Shown here in pieces: positions 16,775 through 26,228 of a DNA stretch of 64,000 nt. The notes beneath the pieces are model-generated. The model was given only the letters and a program-made list of their open reading frames with translations. It was not told the origin of the DNA and did not search any database. Each line of letters starts with the position of its first letter. Position 1 is the first letter of the stretch. The stretch lies in contig NZ_JAEHFX010000003.1 of the NCBI RefSeq assembly GCF_016623615.1, positions 1-64,000 of the forward strand, written 5' to 3'. Source of the DNA: Adhaeribacter terrigena (lineage in GTDB: Bacteria; Bacteroidota; Bacteroidia; Cytophagales; Hymenobacteraceae). The translations under genes were made by a program, and so were the position numbers.

Positions 16775-17536
16775 ATGAAAAAATTGGAAAACAAAGTAGC
16801 CATCATTACCGGTGGCGCTGGCAGTATTGGTCAGATCACCGCCAGAATGTTCCTGGATGAAGGAGCCAAAGTAATGCTGGTGGATCTGAAGGAAGACGCG
16901 CTACAAAAAGCAGTCGGGGACCTTGGTGGCGAAAATGTGCAGTACAGCGCCGCAGATGTTTCAAAAGCTGAAGATGTGCAGCGCTACGTAGAAGCTACGG
17001 TGAAAGCATTTGGCAAGATCGATGTGTTTTTCAACAATGCCGGCATCGAAGGGGTGGTAAAGCCGATAGAAGATTATCCGGAAGAAATGTTCGACAAGGT
17101 TTTGGCCGTAAATGTGAAAGGTGCCTGGCTGGGCATCAAGTACGTTTTGCCGCAGATGAACGATGGTGGCAGCATCATCAACACTTCATCGGTAGCGGGA
17201 ATTAACGGCAGCCCGAATGTAAGTGCCTATATCACCAGTAAACATGCCGTAGTAGGTATTATGCGGGCTATAGCCGTAGAGGCAGCACCCCGGAAGATCC
17301 GGGTGAATTCCGTGCATCCTTCCCCGGTTGATAACCGCATGATGCGCTCGCTGGAGGAAGGTTTTGCGCCGGGCCAGGCCGAAGCAGCTAAGAAAGAACT
17401 CGAGAAAACCATACCCTTGCGCCGGTATGCCAAACCCGAGGAAATTGCCCAACTGGTTTTGTTTCTGGCCAGCGACGAAAGCCGTTTTATAACCGGTACC
17501 ACCCAGGTAATAGATGGCGGCCTGAGCGTGCAGTAA
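16775..17536 (+). CDS. SDR-family oxidoreductase
   Basis: A 253-residue short-chain dehydrogenase/reductase. Cofactor motif TGGAGSIG at about residues 12-19, D at the end of the second strand (LVDLKEDAL, which favours NAD(H)), NNAG near 89, catalytic Ser in TSSVAG, and Y-x-x-x-K in AYITSKHAV. The C-terminal DGGLSVQ ending is typical. The substrate cannot be inferred; glucose-1-dehydrogenase-like and 3-oxoacyl reductase-like enzymes share all these features. ATG at 16775 fits the usual start. Confidence 0.9.
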   Translation: MKKLENKVAIITGGAGSIGQITARMFLDEGAKVMLVDLKEDALQKAVGDLGGENVQYSAADVSKAEDVQRYVEATVKAFGKIDVFFNNAGIEGVVKPIEDYPEEMFDKVLAVNVKGAWLGIKYVLPQMNDGGSIINTSSVAGINGSPNVSAYITSKHAVVGIMRAIAVEAAPRKIRVNSVHPSPVDNRMMRSLEEGFAPGQAEAAKKELEKTIPLRRYAKPEEIAQLVLFLASDESRFITGTTQVIDGGLSVQ

Positions 17537-17650
17537 AACCAGCTTCCGGCATTTTTTGCTGCCACCACCAGATATTCTTTTACGCCTGGAGGCTTAGAAC
17601 TTTATCGGCAGCGCCATTTTCAGAAATAGCTTACCTGCATTTTCAGGTTG

Positions 17651-17682
17651 AAAACGGTAGGGTTTTCAGCCTGAAAAGTAAA
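17651..17682 (+). repeat. Dispersed ACGSTA element, near-consensus (forward)
   Basis: Core AAAACGGTAGGGTTTT, then CAGCCTG and AAAAGTAAAG. TTTTCAGGTTG precedes it, so the TTTTCAG motif flanks both sides. Confidence 0.85.
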
Positions 17683-17804
17683 GGTGCCAGCCAGTTTTTT
17701 GAAAGTTCATTTTTATGCACAGCTGCCGATACAAACCTACTGTTGTACAGAAAAATAAACGCATTTAATTCTAACCAAATAAGCTACCATTCTAAAACTA
17801 AACC

Positions 17805-18362
17805 ATGGAAAAGTATAAAATTGCCGTTTTTGTAGGAAGCCTGCGTAAAGAATCCTATAACCTGAAAACTGCCAAGGCTTTAATGGCGCTTGCTCCGGAA
17901 TCCTTATCGCTGGAATTGGTTAGCATTGCAAACCTGCCTATGTTTAACGAAGACCTGGAAGCAACGCCGCCTCAGGAATGGGAAACGTTGCGGGATAAAA
18001 TAAAGGCGGCCGATGGTTTGCTTTTTCTTACGCCCGAGTATAACCGTTCGGTACCGGGAGTATTGAAAAATGCCATAGATGTAGGTTCCCGGCCTTACGG
18101 AAAAAATTCCTGGGACGGAAAACCCGCCGCCGTGGTAAGTGTTTCTATTGGCGATATAAGCGGCTTCGGCGCCAATCACCACCTGCGCCAGTCACTTACT
18201 TTCGTGAATGTACCAACCATGGCGCAACCGGAAGCCTATATTGGAAACGCTACTGATTTATTTGACGAAAACGGCAATCTCACCAACGATTCTACCAAAG
18301 AATTTCTGAGAAGCTTTATGGAAGCTTTTGCAAAATGGGTTAAGACGCATCTCCGGAAATAA
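17805..18362 (+). CDS. NAD(P)H-dependent FMN reductase
   Basis: A 185-residue flavodoxin-fold protein of the NADPH-dependent FMN reductase family (ChrR/YieF/azoreductase-like). The phosphate-binding loop GSLRKESYN is at residues 11-19, and the isoalloxazine-binding TPEYNRSVPGVLKNAIDVGSRP is near residue 75. It reduces FMN or quinone-like acceptors. It is one of two paralogues in this window (the other at 25111). It appears monocistronic. Confidence 0.9.
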   Translation: MEKYKIAVFVGSLRKESYNLKTAKALMALAPESLSLELVSIANLPMFNEDLEATPPQEWETLRDKIKAADGLLFLTPEYNRSVPGVLKNAIDVGSRPYGKNSWDGKPAAVVSVSIGDISGFGANHHLRQSLTFVNVPTMAQPEAYIGNATDLFDENGNLTNDSTKEFLRSFMEAFAKWVKTHLRK

Positions 18363-18773
18363 GCTGCCTTTACCAGAAAATACGGTCAAGCTCCGGGGCT
18401 TTGCATGGAAATTATTCCTGCCAGGTATTTATTTCGGCAATCTAATTCAGCGGCTCCGGATTTTCCTGAACCTACTTAGCGCTAACTTATAAATACATCT
18501 GTCATCCTGAACGTTAGGAACGGAACCTGTTGGTTCGTAGCAGAAAATGGAGAAAAAACTTTATTACTATTAGCCGATGAGTTATTTCAAAGTCAGGCTT
18601 GCAGGTTTCGCGCTAACGGGCTTTCCTGCGCTCAAAAGGAGAACCGAAATGGAGGTAACTTTTAATTAAACAGCCTGCAGTTTTCTGCCAAACCTTCTGA
18701 GGAATAATAAAAGGTCAGTAAAAATAAGGCCGGCGTTTAAGAATATAGTACGGTCTGTTAACCAGGTTTTGAA
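18363..18773. other. Gene-free stretch with a degenerate repeat remnant
   Basis: A segment from about 18501 begins GTCATCCTGAACG and continues through CTGTTGGTTCGTAGCAG, resembling the end of the MITE-like repeat at 7091. No ORF, RNA gene or terminator can be supported here. Confidence 0.4.
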
Positions 18774-20549
18774 ATGGAAGAAGAGGCTACAGACGACAAA
18801 AGATCAACGCCGGACGATGAGTTTAACCTGCCCGGTCTTTCCGGTTTGCGCGATGCGGTACAAAATGTATCGAGCATGGTACCGCCCCGCAATAAATTAC
18901 AGCAGGATGCCATTGCCGGCCTGACCACCACGGTTAGCAGCCTGCCCGATGGCATGGCCAACGGCCTGTTGGCGGGCCTCAACCCGCTATACGGCCTTTA
19001 TGCCTGTATTGCAGGCCCAATTGTCGGGGGGATTTTTTCCAGCACGCAACTCATGATGATAACCGCTACCAGCGCCTCAGCGATCATGGCGGGCCAGACC
19101 ACCAGCGCATTGCCGGCGGAAGAGCGGGGGAAGGTATTCTTTCTGCTGGTAGTGCTCATCGGTGTTTTTCAGGCAGTGCTTGGCCTCTTAGGGCAGGGCC
19201 GGCTGATCCGGTTTGTTTCTTTTTCGGTAATGACCGGTTTCCTGACAGGAATCTCGGTGCTGCTGGTAATGAGCCAGCTGCCTACTGCTACCGGGTATAA
19301 ACCGGAAGGAGATAACAGTATTGTGCAGACTTTTAACTTATTCCGTAATATCGATCAGGTTCATTTGGTTTCAGCAGGAATGGCTGCCTTAACCATTCTG
19401 CTTGCCATTCTTTTACAGAAAACCCCGGTTAAAAAGTTTTTCGCTTTAATAGCCATCGCTATTCCGTCGCTGCTGGTTTATATTCTCAATATTGAGGATG
19501 TAAGGGTAGTGCAGGATATCGGCGATATTACCGGTGGTTTTCCCAAACCGGTTATTCCCCCTTTTTCCGCCATCAGCTTTGATATCATTACCGGAGCGTT
19601 AGCAGTAGCCCTGGTTATTCTGATACAAGGCGCAGGGGTTAGCCAGAACGTGCCCAACCAGAACGACCCCCGCAAAAATGATTCCCGGGATTTTATTGCG
19701 CAGGGCGCTGCCAATATTGCCAGCGGTTTTTTTCAGGGCCTGCCGGTCGGCGGCTCGCTAGGCACCACAGCCATCAATGTGCTGGCCCGGGCACAGACCC
19801 GTTGGGCTTCCATTTTTTCAGGAATCGCCATGACCCTGGTTGTTGTTTTTTTTTCCGGTATCGTGGCTCATACGGTCATGCCATCGCTGGGCGCCATGCT
19901 TATTCTGGCCGGTATCCGGAGCATTAAACTTTCTGATATCTCCTCTACCTGGAATTCAGGCTGGAAATCCTGGCCCTCGTACCTGGCAATGACCGTTACC
20001 TTCGTTGCTACCCTCATATTGCCAATACCAATGGCAGTAGGGATCGGCGTTTTTCTTTCAGCTTTTCTCTACGTTACCCGCTCTTCTACAGCTATTACTT
20101 TGGTGGAACTCAGGCGACGGGAGGATGGAGGCATTGAAGAACACAAAGCACCCAGAAAACTGAAAGGAGATCAGGTCACGGTGCTGAATGTGTACGGGAA
20201 TTTGTTTTTTGGCGGCGCCGCCACCCTGGGACATTTGTTGCCAAAACCAGTAAAAGTTCAAAACCCGGTGGTAGTGCTGCGCCTAAGAGGCCGTAAACAT
20301 TTGGGAGCTACCCTGGTTTCTGTACTGGCCGAATATGCCGCCCAATTAGAGGAAGCGAACGGCAGGTTGTACCTGACCGGTATCAGCGAACAGGTAAACC
20401 AGGAAGTGGAACACTCCAATAAACTACACCTTAACGGACCGATAAGAGCTTTTAAGGCAGAACCGGTTCTTGGGCGCTCCACGCATAACGCGGTGGAAGA
20501 TGCCGAGGCCTGGCTGGTAGAGAAGGAAAGCAAAGACACGCGTCATTAA
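18774..20549 (+). CDS. SulP-family inorganic anion transporter
   Basis: A 591-residue inner-membrane transporter of the SulP/SLC26 family. Residues about 30-430 hold 10-14 hydrophobic segments, including the conserved start PRNKLQQDAIAGLTTTVSSLPDGMANG and GLNPLYGLYACIAGPIVGG. A cytoplasmic STAS-like domain follows from about residue 465 (VTVLNVYGNLFFGGAATL). Such proteins move sulfate, bicarbonate or other anions; the substrate is not readable. There is no carbonic anhydrase next to it that would point to bicarbonate. ATG at 18774. Confidence 0.92.
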   Translation: MEEEATDDKRSTPDDEFNLPGLSGLRDAVQNVSSMVPPRNKLQQDAIAGLTTTVSSLPDGMANGLLAGLNPLYGLYACIAGPIVGGIFSSTQLMMITATSASAIMAGQTTSALPAEERGKVFFLLVVLIGVFQAVLGLLGQGRLIRFVSFSVMTGFLTGISVLLVMSQLPTATGYKPEGDNSIVQTFNLFRNIDQVHLVSAGMAALTILLAILLQKTPVKKFFALIAIAIPSLLVYILNIEDVRVVQDIGDITGGFPKPVIPPFSAISFDIITGALAVALVILIQGAGVSQNVPNQNDPRKNDSRDFIAQGAANIASGFFQGLPVGGSLGTTAINVLARAQTRWASIFSGIAMTLVVVFFSGIVAHTVMPSLGAMLILAGIRSIKLSDISSTWNSGWKSWPSYLAMTVTFVATLILPIPMAVGIGVFLSAFLYVTRSSTAITLVELRRREDGGIEEHKAPRKLKGDQVTVLNVYGNLFFGGAATLGHLLPKPVKVQNPVVVLRLRGRKHLGATLVSVLAEYAAQLEEANGRLYLTGISEQVNQEVEHSNKLHLNGPIRAFKAEPVLGRSTHNAVEDAEAWLVEKESKDTRH

Positions 20550-20724
20550 TACCTTCATAAGTACTTAGGAAAGCAATATAAGGAAATCAGGAATTTGCAG
20601 ATCGAAAAAGATAGGTAAGCTCTATGGTCTGTTCCAGGTAAAAGTATTGTAAAAATACCAGCAGTTTCAATTCACCACTTGCTATGTATTCACCTTTAAA
20701 TTAAACCCTGAAACTTAATTTAAA

Positions 20725-21969
20725 ATGAAAAAAAAGTTCTTTAATGCGAAGTTGTACCGCAACCCTTCAGCCTCGGAGATTGTGGTGGAAGACGGCAAGA
20801 TCACGGAGGTCGGGACCAATCTGGCGAAATGCGAAAAGGAGATCGACCTGAACGGGAAACTGGTGCTGCCTCCTTATGTAGATTCGCATCTGCACCTGGA
20901 TTATGTGTATACCGGCCGCAACGATGGGGGAAAGATCAAGACAGGAACACTATTCGAAGGCATTACCCGCTGGCACGACATAAAAAAAACGCAGACCAAG
21001 GAAGATGCCCGGGAACGGGCCCTGGCCGCCATCCGTGAGGAAGTTTCGCAAGGCGTACAATTCATCCGCACGCACATCGACGTTACAGACCCCAGGCTTT
21101 TGGGAATGAAGGTCATGCTTGAGCTTCGGGAAGAACTCAAAGATACCGTAACCATCCAGATCGTATCTTTCCCGCAAGAAGGCATGTTCGCTTACAAAGG
21201 CGGCTACGAACTGGTGGAGGAAGCACTGAAAATGGGAGCCGATTGTGTGGGCGGTATTCCGCACTTTGAATGGGCCCGGGAGATCGGCGAAAGATCGGTG
21301 CACAGTTCGGTTGAACTTGCGATGAAATACGGCAAAATGATTGATGTGCACTGCGACGAGACGGACGATGTAATGGCGCGTTTCGTGGAGCTGCTCAATG
21401 CCCTGACCATGACCGAAGGCGTCGGGCTCCGGACCGCGGCCAGCCACACCTGTTCTTTTGGCAGCGCCGACGACGCGTATGCCTACCGCATGATGGGTTT
21501 GTTTAAGGCCAACGGCATGAATTTTATTGCCTGTCCCACCGAAAATGCCTACCTGCAGGGCCGGCAGGATACTTATCCGAAGCGCCGAGGCCTGACCCGG
21601 GTAAGAGAGTTTCTCCGGGAGGGTATCAATGTATGTTTCGGGCAGGATTCTATCAACGACCCCTGGTACCCACTGGGCAACGGGAACCTGATGAACATCC
21701 TGGATAACGGCATCCACTTAACCCAGGTCGCTTCTTATGAGGAGCTGGAAACCGCCTTCGACCTGATCACTTACAACGGCGCCAAAACCATGATGCTGGA
21801 AGATCAGTACGGGCTGGAAAAAGGCAAGCCGGCCAACTTTATCGTGCTGAACGAAAGCTCCGCTTTCGAGGCGATCCGGAAGCGGGCCGAAGTATTGGCA
21901 TCGGTTCGCAAAGGAGAATTCCTGTTCCGCCGCAAAGAAACCGAATATGAGATTCCGTTGAACCTTTAA
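20725..21969 (+). CDS. codA: Cytosine deaminase (amidohydrolase family)
   Basis: A 414-residue metal-dependent hydrolase related to CodA, which deaminates cytosine to uracil in pyrimidine salvage. Metal ligands: H-x-H in DSHLHLDYVYTGRN near residue 55; His in the DVHCDETDD segment near 210, which also supplies the catalytic-type acidic residues; AASHTCSFGSADDAY; and the final Asp in CFGQDSINDPWYPLGNGN near 310. The codon composition looks more GC-rich than nearby intergenic DNA, but I did not compute this. No cytosine permease is adjacent. Confidence 0.85.
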   Translation: MKKKFFNAKLYRNPSASEIVVEDGKITEVGTNLAKCEKEIDLNGKLVLPPYVDSHLHLDYVYTGRNDGGKIKTGTLFEGITRWHDIKKTQTKEDARERALAAIREEVSQGVQFIRTHIDVTDPRLLGMKVMLELREELKDTVTIQIVSFPQEGMFAYKGGYELVEEALKMGADCVGGIPHFEWAREIGERSVHSSVELAMKYGKMIDVHCDETDDVMARFVELLNALTMTEGVGLRTAASHTCSFGSADDAYAYRMMGLFKANGMNFIACPTENAYLQGRQDTYPKRRGLTRVREFLREGINVCFGQDSINDPWYPLGNGNLMNILDNGIHLTQVASYEELETAFDLITYNGAKTMMLEDQYGLEKGKPANFIVLNESSAFEAIRKRAEVLASVRKGEFLFRRKETEYEIPLNL

Positions 21970-22041
21970 AAAGCGGATTAATGATTCAGGTTTATAATCT
22001 TGGACAGGAGCAGTTCATCTATTTCGAAACAAATTGAAAGT

Positions 22042-22073
22042 AAAACGGTATCCTTCTAAGGCTAAAAACTCTC
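22042..22073 (+). repeat. Dispersed ACGSTA element (degenerate, forward)
   Basis: Core AAAACGGTATCCTTCT, then AAGGCT and AAAAACTC. Confidence 0.55.
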
Positions 22074-22109
22074 AATGTCGTCAACTCAACGAAATGGTTA
22101 AAACATCAG

Positions 22110-22248
22110 GTCTTTCTGAGCCTGAAGAAGAAATCGAAGATTCAGCGGAGCTAAACTTCCTGGTACTCCTACGAAATTCGGGCTAAGTAAAGAATTTCTT
22201 TCGCACGGGTTCGGTACGCGTTAGTCCCCTCAGAGCTACGCTCGGTCC
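22110..22248. repeat. MITE-like 140-bp repeat, copy 2
   Basis: It begins GTCTTTCTGAGCCTG and ends near CGCTCGGTCC. It aligns, with many differences, to the minus strand of 7091-7230 over nearly the same length (139 versus 140 nt). It fills most of the 363-base gap before the MFS gene. Confidence 0.55.
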
Positions 22249-22332
22249 TTTCAACTCCCGTTTCAGGAATGCTCCGGATGAACTATTAATTTAGCATAGC
22301 CTGACTTTTTTCTTACTACAACTCAACAAAGA

Positions 22333-23505
22333 TTAACGTAACGTCTTTTTTGCAAAAAAAGAAATCACTATTCCCGGAATTGCCAGGGCAATAGCCATAT
22401 ACGTTAAAACCATGGGCGAATAAAGACCCAGTAGCAGGCCGGCCCCGGATGTTGCCAGCATTATGGAAAAATTAAAGGTAGATGATTGCACCGAAGTAGC
22501 GACGTCTTTCGCTTTTTCTACCTGTTTGCTCACCGCTGCCTGAAACAGAGTAACCAATGGCCCAAAGGAAAGCCCCCACAGAAAGAAAGCAAAATGCGAT
22601 ATTCCGACTGTTCCGCCGAAAAGGATAAAAACCGCCATGGAAATAACCAGTAAGGCAAACATGGTCACTGTTAAAAGTCTCAGGTGTTTATCGGTGTATT
22701 TTATGGCCAGCAAAACGGAGATCAATGATCCGGCGCCGAAAAGCAGCTGCGCCCCTTCTATGCCACCGGCGAGGTCAATTTCTTCTACCAGGCTGGTGAT
22801 ATACACATAAACCCCATAATGTGCACTGACACCGAGCAGGGTAAGCAAAAGTACAATCAATACTTCCAGAATTTTGAGCAGGGCAAAGGGCGAAGAGCTT
22901 TTGGTAAGTTTCTCGCCCGGAGTGGAAGGCAGCATGAAAATGCAAAGCAAGGCAATAACCAGAATAAAAATCCCCAGCGCGATAAATTCGGTCTGCCAGC
23001 CAAATTCGTTTCCGATATAGGTTACAACCGGCATCCCCAGGCTGATACCCAGCGTGTTTCCTGCCATGATCACCGCGATCGCTTTCCCGTGTTGCTTTTT
23101 ATTTACCAGGCGCATGCCGTAAGCAGCGATCATGGGCCACATAACGCCGGCACAAATACCGCCTATCACGCGCAGGATGATGATGATCGTATAGTTAAGC
23201 AGCAGGCCCGCGATAATATTAGAAATCGCAAATCCGGCCAGCAGCAATAGTAATAAAACTTTGCGGTTGAATTGCATGGTCAGGGAAACCAGCGGAATGG
23301 CGAAAATAGCTGAAGCAATGGCATAGTATCCTACCAGATTGCCGCCCTGTACCTCGCTGATATCCAGATCGGCCATCATTTGCGGGAGAACACCCGAAGG
23401 CATCAATTCAGACAGGATACCGACAAAAGTTACCGATGACATCAGGATCATGATCAGCCAGGGAAATGAATCCTTGTCTTCGGCAGCAGCCCCTTGTTCG
23501 CTCAT
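22333..23505 (-). CDS. MFS transporter (drug/sugar-efflux type)
   Basis: A 390-residue membrane protein with about twelve hydrophobic segments. It starts with a short cytoplasmic tail, then PWLIMILMSSVTFVGILSELMPSGVLPQM, the DHA1-family opening seen in AraJ/YdhP-type efflux proteins. The motif GYYAIASAIFAIPLV precedes FNRKVLLLLLL. The substrate is unknown. It lies 47 nt upstream of the start-to-stop gap to the cyclase gene on the same strand, so cotranscription (cyclase first) is possible. Confidence 0.88.
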   Translation of the reverse strand: MSEQGAAAEDKDSFPWLIMILMSSVTFVGILSELMPSGVLPQMMADLDISEVQGGNLVGYYAIASAIFAIPLVSLTMQFNRKVLLLLLLAGFAISNIIAGLLLNYTIIIILRVIGGICAGVMWPMIAAYGMRLVNKKQHGKAIAVIMAGNTLGISLGMPVVTYIGNEFGWQTEFIALGIFILVIALLCIFMLPSTPGEKLTKSSSPFALLKILEVLIVLLLTLLGVSAHYGVYVYITSLVEEIDLAGGIEGAQLLFGAGSLISVLLAIKYTDKHLRLLTVTMFALLVISMAVFILFGGTVGISHFAFFLWGLSFGPLVTLFQAAVSKQVEKAKDVATSVQSSTFNFSIMLATSGAGLLLGLYSPMVLTYMAIALAIPGIVISFFAKKTLR

Positions 23506-23552
23506 AGCAGGTTCCTTTTATACTGTTTTATGATTCCTGAAATTTACCTGGT

Positions 23553-24578
23553 TCAGTTTTTTCCTTTTATCATATCTCCGCTATGCCTGGAGATTTGCTC
23601 CAGGGGTGGATTGGGTGGCCCGTTCAGGAGTTTACCGGTTGGGGAGGCTGAAATGGATTGGTAAGGCTGGCCAATGAGTTTCACTTCATACGCATTGCTC
23701 ACCCCTGTTAAGTTCAGGTAGCCACAGTCAAGCGAATAAGGCGGGTTTTTCAGTAAGCGATACGCCAGGGCGGAGATCACAAAGTTGTTGTTAAGTTCTT
23801 TGGTAGCGGCCTGCAACCGGGCGGCAATATTCACCGGGTAGCCCATAACCGTAAGGTTGTGGCTTAACCCAATGCCCACGTTCCCTACAACCACGTTGCC
23901 TACGTGTACCCCGATACCCACTTCAAAAGTATGGTTGAAGTAAGGCCGCACGTAAGTATTATTATAAATTTTGAGGTCTTCCAGGATCTTAAACCCTGCC
24001 AGCACGGCCGATTCGGTTGCCTCCCTGATGGTGCTATCCAGGCCGAAGACCGCATAAAGACCATCGCCGGCTGTATCTATAATTTCGCCCTTGTACTGTA
24101 CGATGCAATTTTTAAAAATACCCAGGATCCGGCGCATAAGGTGAATCACATCGAAAGGCAGATTGGCTTCCAGGAAGGGTGTAAAACTACGAACATCGAT
24201 GAAAAAAAGGGCCAGTTTACGAAGTTCGCCTATTTCTCCTACGGTATCGGCTGCATAATCGTCCACAAAAATAAAGCGGTCTATTTCATCCCGGATCAGG
24301 CGCTGAATTTCTACCCCTTCTTCCAGAACACACGTTTGGCAGGCCAGGCGTATGTTATCCGGAAACTTATTTACCTTCTTAATAGCTTGCTCATTGCTGG
24401 TAGGCGGCGTGAGTTTTTCTTCTCCTTTTAATACCAGCACCCGGCAGGTAGTACATTGCCCTCTTCCGCCGCAGGCATGGTAATGCGGAATGCCCGCAGC
24501 CAGTGCTGCCTTTAGGATCGACTGGCCCTTTTCTATGGAAATCTGTTGTTCGCCTTTAAAGTTTAGAGAGAAGGACAT
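23553..24578 (-). CDS. [2Fe-2S] ferredoxin-class III nucleotide cyclase fusion
   Basis: A 341-residue protein. Residues 1-95 are a plant-type ferredoxin domain with cluster ligands C36-x5-C42-x2-C45 and C80. Residues about 118-290 are a class III adenylate/guanylate cyclase domain: metal Asp128 (FFIDVRSF) and Asp172 (TAGDGLYAVFG), transition-state Asn250 and Arg254 (NIAAR), and Thr243 at the purine-specifying position usual for bacterial type IIIb enzymes. The other purine-specifying position, normally Lys, is Asp168, so ATP versus GTP preference is open. A redox-sensing cyclase is the natural reading. No membrane segment is present. Confidence 0.88.
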   Translation of the reverse strand: MSFSLNFKGEQQISIEKGQSILKAALAAGIPHYHACGGRGQCTTCRVLVLKGEEKLTPPTSNEQAIKKVNKFPDNIRLACQTCVLEEGVEIQRLIRDEIDRFIFVDDYAADTVGEIGELRKLALFFIDVRSFTPFLEANLPFDVIHLMRRILGIFKNCIVQYKGEIIDTAGDGLYAVFGLDSTIREATESAVLAGFKILEDLKIYNNTYVRPYFNHTFEVGIGVHVGNVVVGNVGIGLSHNLTVMGYPVNIAARLQAATKELNNNFVISALAYRLLKNPPYSLDCGYLNLTGVSNAYEVKLIGQPYQSISASPTGKLLNGPPNPPLEQISRHSGDMIKGKN

Positions 24579-24711
24579 TGGCTTGTAACCTGATTAATTT
24601 AATTTGTTTCCGGAAGCTTACCTTTTCACCAGGCTTTTAACTCCATATTTATTTAAAGCTAAATTTGCTTGTTTGAGCCTTGCGCAACGCGTTACTTCTT
24701 AGCTTACAAAA

Positions 24712-24726
24712 TGATAACGGTTATCA
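24712..24726. promoter_or_regulatory. Palindrome TGATAAC-G-GTTATCA
   Basis: Perfect 7-bp arms surround one base, 134 nt upstream of the cyclase start and in the 530-base gap 24579-25110 that it shares with the divergent FMN reductase. It could be an operator for either gene; no promoter box was convincing. Nothing else was seen in the gap. Confidence 0.4.
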
Positions 24727-25110
24727 GTCAGGCATTTAACCGTTTTAGCCAGCTGATACCAGGCCAGGAGGAACGCCATGAAAACCTTTGACATCCACTT
24801 CTGTTTTTACTTACCTGGTTTCTTAAGGTTTTGGTGCAGCCTGGTGCGTTATCTCCATTTTGGTACTTTAAGTGGTTTATCTTACCAAGCGGAATCCGTT
24901 TATACTTTAAATACAGAATTTAGTCTAAGCAGAAAGACTTCCTTAACTTCATTATTTTGCAGTTGACCAAATCTGGCGCCTTATCAGACAGAATTTTTGA
25001 CCGGAGGAATTCTAAGCTGGCTTCATTTTCTTTTTATTCGTATCACAAATTTTCATGAAGAATAAATTCCCGGAACCAGGTTAAATCATCCATCCTTAAA
25101 AGGCTACCAG

Positions 25111-25773
25111 ATGAACGAACAGCAAAAAAATAAGGAACAAGGCCAGACAAGTTTTCTGGTTTTTTCGGCTTCTTTAAGAACCGATTCGCTTAATACCAGA
25201 CTGGCAAAACTGGCGGCGCTGGTCATTGAGAAGAACGGGGGCAAAGTGGATCTTGCCCACATGGAGGAATTTGATTGCCCTACCTTTAACCAGGACCTGG
25301 AAGTAAACGATTTTCATCCTAAAGGGGCGGAAGAATTTCGCAGACGCATATTAGCCAACGATGCTTTTATTATTTCCTCGCCGGAGTATAACGGTTCCAT
25401 GCCGGGCTTTCTGAAAAATATGATCGACTGGGTTTCCCGGTTTCGTCCGCAGCCTTTTCACCAGCATCACGCTTTATTAATGTCCGCTTCTCCTTCCATG
25501 GCCGGAGGTAACCGGGGGCTTTGGTCGTTGCGGGTGCCTTTGGAGCATCTTGGCACCCGGGTTTATCCGGATATGTTTTCTTTGGCTTCAGCCCACCAGG
25601 CTTTTGATGAACAAGGGAATTTAAAAGATGCTACGCTGGCCAAAAGGTTTGAAGATAACCTGGTTGCCTTCATGGATCAGGTGGAAGCTTCCAAGCATTA
25701 CCCATGTATGAAAAAAGCCTGGGTGGAGTTTCTGGGTGAAAAACCGACAAAGGAAACGGAGCGGGTAGAGTAA
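25111..25773 (+). CDS. NAD(P)H-dependent FMN reductase, second paralogue
   Basis: A 220-residue flavodoxin-fold reductase with the loop SASLRTDSLNTRLA at about residues 19-32 and SPEYNGSMPGFLKNMIDWVSR near 90, the same two motifs as the protein at 17805-18362. It has about 20 extra N-terminal residues rich in Gln/Lys and a longer C-terminus, closer to plant-like NADPH:FMN reductases. The role is probably reduction of flavin or quinone; the partner is unknown. ATG at 25111 follows a 180-base AT-rich leader. Confidence 0.88.
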   Translation: MNEQQKNKEQGQTSFLVFSASLRTDSLNTRLAKLAALVIEKNGGKVDLAHMEEFDCPTFNQDLEVNDFHPKGAEEFRRRILANDAFIISSPEYNGSMPGFLKNMIDWVSRFRPQPFHQHHALLMSASPSMAGGNRGLWSLRVPLEHLGTRVYPDMFSLASAHQAFDEQGNLKDATLAKRFEDNLVAFMDQVEASKHYPCMKKAWVEFLGEKPTKETERVE

Positions 25774-26035
25774 ACCGGGCCTTTATTTCTAACAGGCTTA
25801 ACTCAACTTTAGGCTGAGGGAATATGCATGGGAAATTCTTTGGGGCCGTTTTTATTCGAAAGAATTTTTGCCGCAGGATTAGTTTTGGATACAGATTCCC
25901 AAAACAGCTATAGTTCATTCCCGGATTCCTGGTATTACGGATGGGCTTTCGGTCCCGGATCGTTTACCTTTTCCGGCCCGCTTGTAAAGGAGGGAGGTTC
26001 TGATTTCCTGCTCTGAATTTCTTTGCGGTTTCTTT

Positions 26036-26158
26036 CTGACTTTTTGTGCTTAAAAGCCTACCGTTTTTTTGCCAGCTGTTTTTGCTTTCGGTTGAATTTA
26101 TCGGCAGAAGTTTTCCGGATTCCGGGTTTAGTTTTTCTGCTTAAAACCATAGCGTTTT
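26036..26158 (-). repeat. Two ACGSTA elements in tandem (reverse)
   Basis: Minus-strand cores AAAACGGTAGGCTTTT (26052-26067), tail AAGCAC and AAAAAGTCAG; and AAAACGCTATGGTTTT (26143-26158), tail AAGCAG and AAAAACTAAA. They fill the 455-base gap 25774-26228, where no gene is supportable. Confidence 0.8.
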
Positions 26159-26228
26159 ATCTTGGCATGAGGCCACTGCATCCATAAAAATTATTCGGCG
26201 TAAGACAGAATTCACCAAAGCCGGAATT

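Noticed and set aside
20950-21717. Long minus-strand ORF opposite the cytosine deaminase
   Set aside because: It is a shadow frame: no family motifs, and the plus-strand gene has all amidohydrolase metal motifs. The same applies to the long frames opposite icmF, lepA and the PDZ-hydrolase (27953-28777).
24778-24966. 62-codon plus-strand ORF upstream of the second FMN reductase
   Set aside because: Low confidence: Leu/Phe/Tyr-rich random-looking peptide in an AT-rich gap.
25828-26016. 62-codon plus-strand ORF after the FMN reductase
   Set aside because: Not protein-like beyond a short Gly/Phe/Ser stretch, no coupling with neighbours, no terminator.
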